From positions 496,001-560,000 of the forward strand of contig JADFAD010000006.1 of the NCBI GenBank assembly GCA_015665455.1: a stretch of 64,000 nucleotides of DNA, in the 5' to 3' direction. This stretch comes from Oceanospirillaceae bacterium. Lineage in GTDB: Bacteria; Pseudomonadota; Gammaproteobacteria; Pseudomonadales; Litoribrevibacteraceae. A program made the position numbers and the translations under genes. Under the pieces are notes generated by a model. The model did not search any database. It worked only from the letters and a program-made list of their open reading frames with translations, and was not told where the DNA came from. The stretch's first letter is position 1. Each line of letters starts with the position of its first letter. Shown here in pieces: positions 59,576 through 64,000 of the stretch.

Positions 59576-60031
59576 ATGATTGACTGGCAGATAGTACCTT
59601 TTGAACAACTGACTTTGAATCAACTTTATGCAGTTTTAAAGCTTCGCCAAGACATTTTTGTTGTAGAACAAACCTGCCCCTATCACGATATGGATGGCTT
59701 AGATCAACAATGCCTTCACCTCATGGCGTACGAGAATAATCAACTCATTGCCTATACCCGATTAATCCCACAAGGCATTGCGCATCAAAAATATTCAGCC
59801 ATCGGTCGGGTCGTCATTTCCGAATTAGCGAGAGGGAGAAAGTTAGGCTTTGAGCTTATGGAACACTCAATTGACGCCCTTCGAGAAATAGATGCCACCA
59901 CGACCATTAAAATTGGTGCACAACAACATCTTGAGAAATTTTATTCACAAGTGGGATTTAAAACCATTTCAGACATGTATTTGGAAGATGATATTCCTCA
60001 TATCGACATGCTTTTATCTCCGTCGACGTGA
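59576..60031 (+). CDS. elaA: GNAT family N-acetyltransferase (ElaA-like)
   Basis: A 151-residue acetyltransferase. The N-terminal LYAVLKLRQDIFVVEQTCPYHDMDGLD is the ElaA signature, and IGRVVISELARGRKLGFELME contains the acetyl-CoA-binding V/I-x-x-x-x-R-G-x-G/K region. ElaA is a widespread GNAT of unclear substrate. AGAGGC lies eight bases before the ATG, a good ribosome binding site. It is divergent from trmK with almost no intergenic space, so its promoter lies inside the 5' part of that gene. Confidence 0.86.
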   Translation: MIDWQIVPFEQLTLNQLYAVLKLRQDIFVVEQTCPYHDMDGLDQQCLHLMAYENNQLIAYTRLIPQGIAHQKYSAIGRVVISELARGRKLGFELMEHSIDALREIDATTTIKIGAQQHLEKFYSQVGFKTISDMYLEDDIPHIDMLLSPST

Positions 60032-60209
60032 TATACGTTGTAACTTAAGCGCTCACTTTCCAAATCACGTCAGACATAGGTAGTACTTATTTAATTGCGA
60101 ATCAGTACGCCTTCTCAATTTTGAACATTCCGAAGAGTATTTCAGTTTTACTGCAATAAAATTCAGTAGCATTTCATTTCGTTTAACTTTTTTCACGGAG
60201 TGAAGAGCA

Positions 60210-61382
60210 ATGACATGGATGCATGCAGGTAAAACCCAAGGCTACGATTACACCTCTTTAGATCACAACTTAGCAAGAGAACACGGCATTAATACTGCCC
60301 ATATCAAGAACCAAAATATCCAAGTGTCTCACCAAGCACTGCTGATGCTGGCCAGTTTAAATATGTACGACCAACAGCAAGTATTAAAAGAGATGCACTT
60401 CGTCGTTAAGAACCCAAACAGCGCCAGTAAAAATAAACCCAACGCAAATCTGTTAAAGCGAATCTATCGAACTCAATACCCCTTCAAGAATTATCATTAT
60501 TTGATTGAATACAAGATAAATAGTCATAATCAGGTAGTGATTTTCGATATTTTGTTCGACCGCACATTAACAGGAGCTCATGACAAACACTCTCACGAAC
60601 GAACAATGATGTACGATGTATACCAACAGGGCAACAATCAATACGATGGTCCAAAAGACCAAGATCAACTACGCCAAATACAAAACGAATGGACTTTAGG
60701 ACAACCAGTCTCTCAAGTTAAAACAGAACATGCAGCTGTTAACGGGATGCTCAACGAAGTAGAAAAAGCAGCTTGGTTAATGGGCGTTCATAGTCAAATT
60801 GCCTACGAAAAAGACAACATCAAAAATTATACGTTATTCCATAATCCCAGCGATAAAACCACGTTAGACCTACTTGAATGCGGATTTGATAAAAGAAAGG
60901 GTACGAAATCTCATAACGCTCAACACCTTGCCGCTGTGCTAAAGCAACGACAAATGCAAGGAAAGCCCACTAAGTGGTTAGTTCACAGTCAAGGCGCAAT
61001 CATTTTTTGTGCGGCACTTGAACACTATCGCAGCCATTACACAGGAATGCTCACCAATCAAGAGCTGACCATTCATGGATCGGGCTCAAACATGGAACGC
61101 ATTAAAGGGATGGCCAATACACTGGGCATTAAAGTTCATAAAGAAAGAAACAACCCGTTTGATGCAGTGCCCAACGTCGCAGGAGCAAATGATTTATCAA
61201 AGAGTAGTCTAAAACGCAGCTTACGCTTCTTTGGTCTAATCAGAGGCGATGATTCTTTAGCCAGTCCACATACCTTGCCTTATTTGGGCATTGAGACCTA
61301 CAAAACCCAATTACAAATGTTAGGCTACGACAAGCACGCAGCACGAGTGCAGCAATACATCAATAAAACGACCAACGTTTGA
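60210..61382 (+). CDS. Putative toxin-like protein: RelE/ParE-like segment fused to an alpha/beta hydrolase domain
   Basis: A 390-residue cytoplasmic protein I do not recognise as a whole. Residues about 35-120 (ALLMLASLNMYDQQQVLKEM, LLKRIYRTQYPF, NYHYLIEYKINSHNQVVIFDILFDR) have the helix-then-strand pattern of RelE/ParE toxins, including a central R-x-Y-R and a final hydrophobic strand. Residues about 170-385 look like an alpha/beta hydrolase with a possible triad Ser260 (VHSQGA), Asp318 (NPFDAVPNV) and His354 (SPHTLPYLG). ACGGAG precedes the ATG. The next gene, 40 bp on, may be its partner. Alternatively it is simply an unfamiliar hydrolase; the RelE-like part is the less certain call. Confidence 0.5.
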   Translation: MTWMHAGKTQGYDYTSLDHNLAREHGINTAHIKNQNIQVSHQALLMLASLNMYDQQQVLKEMHFVVKNPNSASKNKPNANLLKRIYRTQYPFKNYHYLIEYKINSHNQVVIFDILFDRTLTGAHDKHSHERTMMYDVYQQGNNQYDGPKDQDQLRQIQNEWTLGQPVSQVKTEHAAVNGMLNEVEKAAWLMGVHSQIAYEKDNIKNYTLFHNPSDKTTLDLLECGFDKRKGTKSHNAQHLAAVLKQRQMQGKPTKWLVHSQGAIIFCAALEHYRSHYTGMLTNQELTIHGSGSNMERIKGMANTLGIKVHKERNNPFDAVPNVAGANDLSKSSLKRSLRFFGLIRGDDSLASPHTLPYLGIETYKTQLQMLGYDKHAARVQQYINKTTNV

Positions 61383-61422
61383 ATGATGGGCATGGATATG
61401 GACAGCAGTAAGGACGACATCA

Positions 61423-62250
61423 ATGGGAATGATTAAAAATATGTGGCGCGGCTTCCGTGGTGGGCCTGACTTCACTGACACCAATAACTTTAATGCCTCT
61501 TTTGAGGACATTCAGTTCAGTGCTACCGTCCCCTACACAAACATTAGCTCAACAGAAAAACCTCGAGCCGTTCAATTCCCTTTTCTTAAAACAGGATGGT
61601 TTGAAAAACACTCAAAGCAAAGCCGTCAACACCACTACGCTCCTATATACACTCAGATGTGGGGGTATGTCCCTGCAACAATGTACCTTCCCAATGGGGA
61701 ACTGGGTGTTTTATCTTTATCCATTCAAATAAAGAAAGTCCCAAAAGACAAAAATATCAGTGCGTTCGAATTAGATGACTTAGGAAAACATTTAATTGCT
61801 GAATACGAAGATCATTACAACTCACCTATTATTGGTGGCATCGGGGGTCAAGGTCTGGGCATGAACACTGAAATTCGCCAAAGAGTACTGGAGCAATCCA
61901 ATAAAAGATCAGAGCCATTCACTAAAGAACGTCTAAAAAAAGAAACCGACTTAGAAATGGCTTCCTTCGGGTGTGCCCCTCTTTCTTCTCATGAGATTAA
62001 AAGCATCAAAGGTCGACAATGGGTCTTTTATATCGAAAACCAGAAACCCCATCGGCATTCCAAAGACCGGATGTATTGTATGCCTCTCAGCGACGACTTC
62101 TATCTATGTATGAACTTTAGGTACAGAGTAGACCTTCAAGTTAAGTTTAAGGTGTGGCAAAAGCACGCTGAAGCGGCAGAGCAACGCATCATGGAATCGG
62201 TTCAACTCACGTTTCCAAAAGATGAACTGGCTCTGCCGTCTTCCATTTAA
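61423..62250 (+). CDS. Unknown partner protein of the hydrolase-like gene
   Basis: A 275-residue cytoplasmic protein with no recognised family. It has MWRGFRGGPDFTDTN near the start, an aromatic segment MWGYVPATMYLPNGELGVL, and a C-terminal beta-rich part with RQWVFYIENQKPHRH and FYLCMNFRYRVDLQVKF. It lacks a signal peptide and transmembrane helix. It follows the hydrolase-like gene by 40 bp with AAGGAC before its ATG, so the two are one operon. By position it could be an immunity or adaptor protein. Terminated by a hairpin at 62264. Confidence 0.55.
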   Translation: MGMIKNMWRGFRGGPDFTDTNNFNASFEDIQFSATVPYTNISSTEKPRAVQFPFLKTGWFEKHSKQSRQHHYAPIYTQMWGYVPATMYLPNGELGVLSLSIQIKKVPKDKNISAFELDDLGKHLIAEYEDHYNSPIIGGIGGQGLGMNTEIRQRVLEQSNKRSEPFTKERLKKETDLEMASFGCAPLSSHEIKSIKGRQWVFYIENQKPHRHSKDRMYCMPLSDDFYLCMNFRYRVDLQVKFKVWQKHAEAAEQRIMESVQLTFPKDELALPSSI

Positions 62251-62263
62251 GTGTGTAAACTTC

Positions 62264-62290
62264 GGCCCAGTCGTCGTTACTGACTGGGCC
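62264..62290. terminator. Terminator between convergent genes
   Basis: GGCCCAGTC (62264-62272) and GACTGGGCC (62282-62290) make a perfect 9-bp stem with a 9-base loop, then TCTTTAAA. It ends the two-gene hydrolase module. Confidence 0.7.
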
Positions 62291-62321
62291 TCTTTAAACG
62301 CGCATTTACTCTTCTTTTGAC

Positions 62322-62609
62322 CTATTCAGGCTTGCACCCATTAGACTTGAGCTCCAAGGGTTCAGCAGGGCCAACCCACCCATCAGGTCGATCAATCATT
62401 TGTCGAATGAATTCCGCTTTACAGTCGTCACCGTAATGAATGATGTATCGGTCTAAATCGATGTTTCTCAACTTCTCAGCGACTTCCGGATGGCTTTTAA
62501 TAAACCCCACCATTACATCCAAGTCTTTAGTGTTTTGATAACTCGGTGGCAAGGCTGCCTGTACCGATGTCATCAGCAAACTCATTAGAATAATATTCAG
62601 TGCCTTCAT
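62322..62609 (-). CDS. Small exported protein, unknown
   Basis: A 95-residue protein with a signal peptide (MKALNIILMSLLMTSVQA) and a mature domain containing two cysteines (DDCKAEF and NGCKPE) that could form a disulfide. It resembles no family I can name. The gene is downstream of the solute-binding protein on the same strand, after a gap of 48 bp, and may be co-transcribed. Confidence 0.6.
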   Translation of the reverse strand: MKALNIILMSLLMTSVQAALPPSYQNTKDLDVMVGFIKSHPEVAEKLRNIDLDRYIIHYGDDCKAEFIRQMIDRPDGWVGPAEPLELKSNGCKPE

Positions 62610-62657
62610 TTTCCCTCACAGTGTTCGTTTACTGCTTTGGCTTTCTTTTTCAGGTCA

Positions 62658-63875
62658 TCATTCAGCTGACAATGCCTTTTCAACGTCCACACCGACCGTA
62701 ACAGCACCGATCACTTCATTTGTCGCGGGGTCATGTATCGCCACACTGATCTGAGACTGAAACTTCTTTGAAGACCCGTCATATTCAATAGCATCAACGA
62801 AGATGGTGTCTTTGCCTTTCCCAAAAGACTTCTTAAATTTACCTTCATCGCCTTGCCAATAGTCGGACGTCACATCACTCTGGCCAACATTTAATCCTTT
62901 ATTGTCCATCACAAAGATCTCAGCGTATAAGCCCTTCGACTTCGCTTTAACGCCTTTCAAGTAGGTTGATAATGGATTGGATAACACCTTATCAATCAAA
63001 GGCTTTGCATCGGATTTTGATTCTTTACGCCACTGTTTATCCAAACTGATAATTTGATCGTTATTCAAATCTGCGTGGGCGATATTTTGCGCTTTAATCT
63101 TAGAAATGACTTGGTCGTCAAACAACCATTGTTTAATTTTTTGAGAAGCGATGTCATTCAACTTGGTTTCTTCTTGCGCGTTCAAGGTAATGGCTTCAGG
63201 GACACAGTCCGATACTTTGTCATTGAATGCGTCTAAGAAGCCGGAATTCGCTGCCAAAAACGGCCGAGTGAAATAAACCCCTAAAGGGGTGTACCGAGAG
63301 AACTTTGAAGCAAACTGATCGTCTTTAAACCCCAACTTAGACGCCTCTTCGGTAAACGTTTTCTGATCAAACAAAATGGCGTCTATTCGCCCACTGTCTA
63401 GAAGTTGAATCAATTGCTCGTTGCGATTGACCTCTTTATTAACCTGATATTTATTGGCCTTTAACCAAGCAGAATTACTGCTTGCACGAATGGCACCAAT
63501 GTTTAAACCGCTTTGAAAATCCGGTTTGTTGGCAAGGCTTTTGTCTTTAAAAAACCAATACCACTTTTCGAGCGCCAACGGGCTTGATAAAGAGCCTACT
63601 CGGTCAAAGTCATCCATGGCCATCGAGGTAAAGAAGCCATCCGCTGTCCCTTCTTTTAAGTCACTCAAAGCTCTTGCCCAAGGTACCACGTCAGCCTTGT
63701 AGGAATGTCCCGTGCTTTTAAAAATACACTCTAAAGCATCAATAGAAGTACCGGATAAATTGGCACCCTCTTTGACTTGATATGGCGGGGCGAGCGTCGT
63801 TCTTAAATTGACATTACCCGCATATGATAACGTTGAGACCACAAATGCGCTTAAGATGAACATCAGCTTATACAT
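62658..63875 (-). CDS. Solute-binding protein with C-terminal sensory-like domain
   Basis: A 405-residue exported protein. A signal peptide (MYKLMFILSAFVVSTLSYA) is followed by an SBP_bac_3 type binding domain (about 22-245: LRTTLAPPYQVKEGANLSGTSID in parts, PWARALSDLKEGTADGFF). The rest (about 260-405) resembles a PDC/Cache-like sensor: IFVMDNKGLNVGQSDVTSDYWQGDEGKFKKSF and SKKFQSQISVAIHDPATNEVIGAVTVGVDVEKAL. That second domain is typical of extracellular sensing parts of chemoreceptors and kinases. ATG 63875 is chosen because the signal peptide starts there. Sequence upstream to 64000 holds its promoter, with no further gene seen. Confidence 0.78.
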   Translation of the reverse strand: MYKLMFILSAFVVSTLSYAGNVNLRTTLAPPYQVKEGANLSGTSIDALECIFKSTGHSYKADVVPWARALSDLKEGTADGFFTSMAMDDFDRVGSLSSPLALEKWYWFFKDKSLANKPDFQSGLNIGAIRASSNSAWLKANKYQVNKEVNRNEQLIQLLDSGRIDAILFDQKTFTEEASKLGFKDDQFASKFSRYTPLGVYFTRPFLAANSGFLDAFNDKVSDCVPEAITLNAQEETKLNDIASQKIKQWLFDDQVISKIKAQNIAHADLNNDQIISLDKQWRKESKSDAKPLIDKVLSNPLSTYLKGVKAKSKGLYAEIFVMDNKGLNVGQSDVTSDYWQGDEGKFKKSFGKGKDTIFVDAIEYDGSSKKFQSQISVAIHDPATNEVIGAVTVGVDVEKALSAE

Positions 63876-64000
63876 ACCAATACCCCTAATCAGAGTTAAT
63901 TCAGGTAATGAATCTGCTGCGATGATAAGATTAAAGAACACCTTCTGATACCACAAACAGCAGAAATGTCTTTCGGTTAAGTGTATATCAAGGCCCAAGT

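Noticed and set aside
1-64000. tRNA, rRNA, riboswitch or prophage
   Set aside because: No cloverleaf, rRNA-like, riboswitch or phage structural signals were noticed by eye. A tRNAscan/Infernal run would be decisive.

Overview
This window looks like a chromosomal stretch of a marine gammaproteobacterium. An Oceanospirillales-like relative (Reinekea, Bermanella or Marinomonas type) is my inference from gene content: a CreBCD envelope-stress system, a PA4780-type RIO kinase, a family I lipase with its foldase, LruC/GEVED and putative-Ig surface proteins, and modest GC judged by eye. No rRNA, tRNA, CRISPR array, intact transposase, integrase or phage gene was seen.

Layout. 1-2286: a membrane-stress locus (YjfI-like, PspA-like and a K+ channel cut by the window edge) divergent from a DUF6471-like gene and a small membrane protein. 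2374-6820: amidotransferase, MOSC protein, MocR regulator and a class V aminotransferase. 6931-12594: a VIT/VWA surface protein, an orphan Imm49-like immunity protein, RsuA and small membrane genes. 12753-17552: lipoprotein-creB-creC-creD-vanZ. 17697-30203: metabolic and regulatory genes, including lipase/foldase and an Old Yellow Enzyme divergent from a LysR regulator. 30204-36148: an eroded region with a DUF2182 remnant, a 3'-truncated acetyltransferase and two copies of an unexplained intergenic element. 36149-44148: a three-gene cluster for a multi-Ig c-type cytochrome, a beta-barrel and a triheme lipoprotein. 44429-49807: CBS proteins, an isochorismatase/NTF2 fusion and two GlxA regulators. 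49991-52650: LruC protein plus lipoprotein. 52780-56623: DUF2959, then a REC-PAS-PAS-GGDEF-EAL protein with an Hpt protein. 56833-63875: methyltransferases, a PRPP synthetase-like enzyme, ElaA, a possible hydrolase-toxin pair and a solute-binding protein with a sensory-type C-terminus.

Most unusual signals. (1) Two 311-312 bp elements at 31953-32263 and 35825-36136, each between convergent genes and each bounded by a 25-bp palindrome made of two facing DnaA-box-like sequences. (2) The two-gene module at 60210-62250, where a RelE/ParE-like segment appears fused to a Ser-Asp-His hydrolase-like domain and is followed by an unknown partner. (3) The cytochrome/barrel/Ig cluster, which could be a cell-surface electron-transfer or redox-sensing assembly. 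All functions are read from motifs and remembered families; no database search was run.
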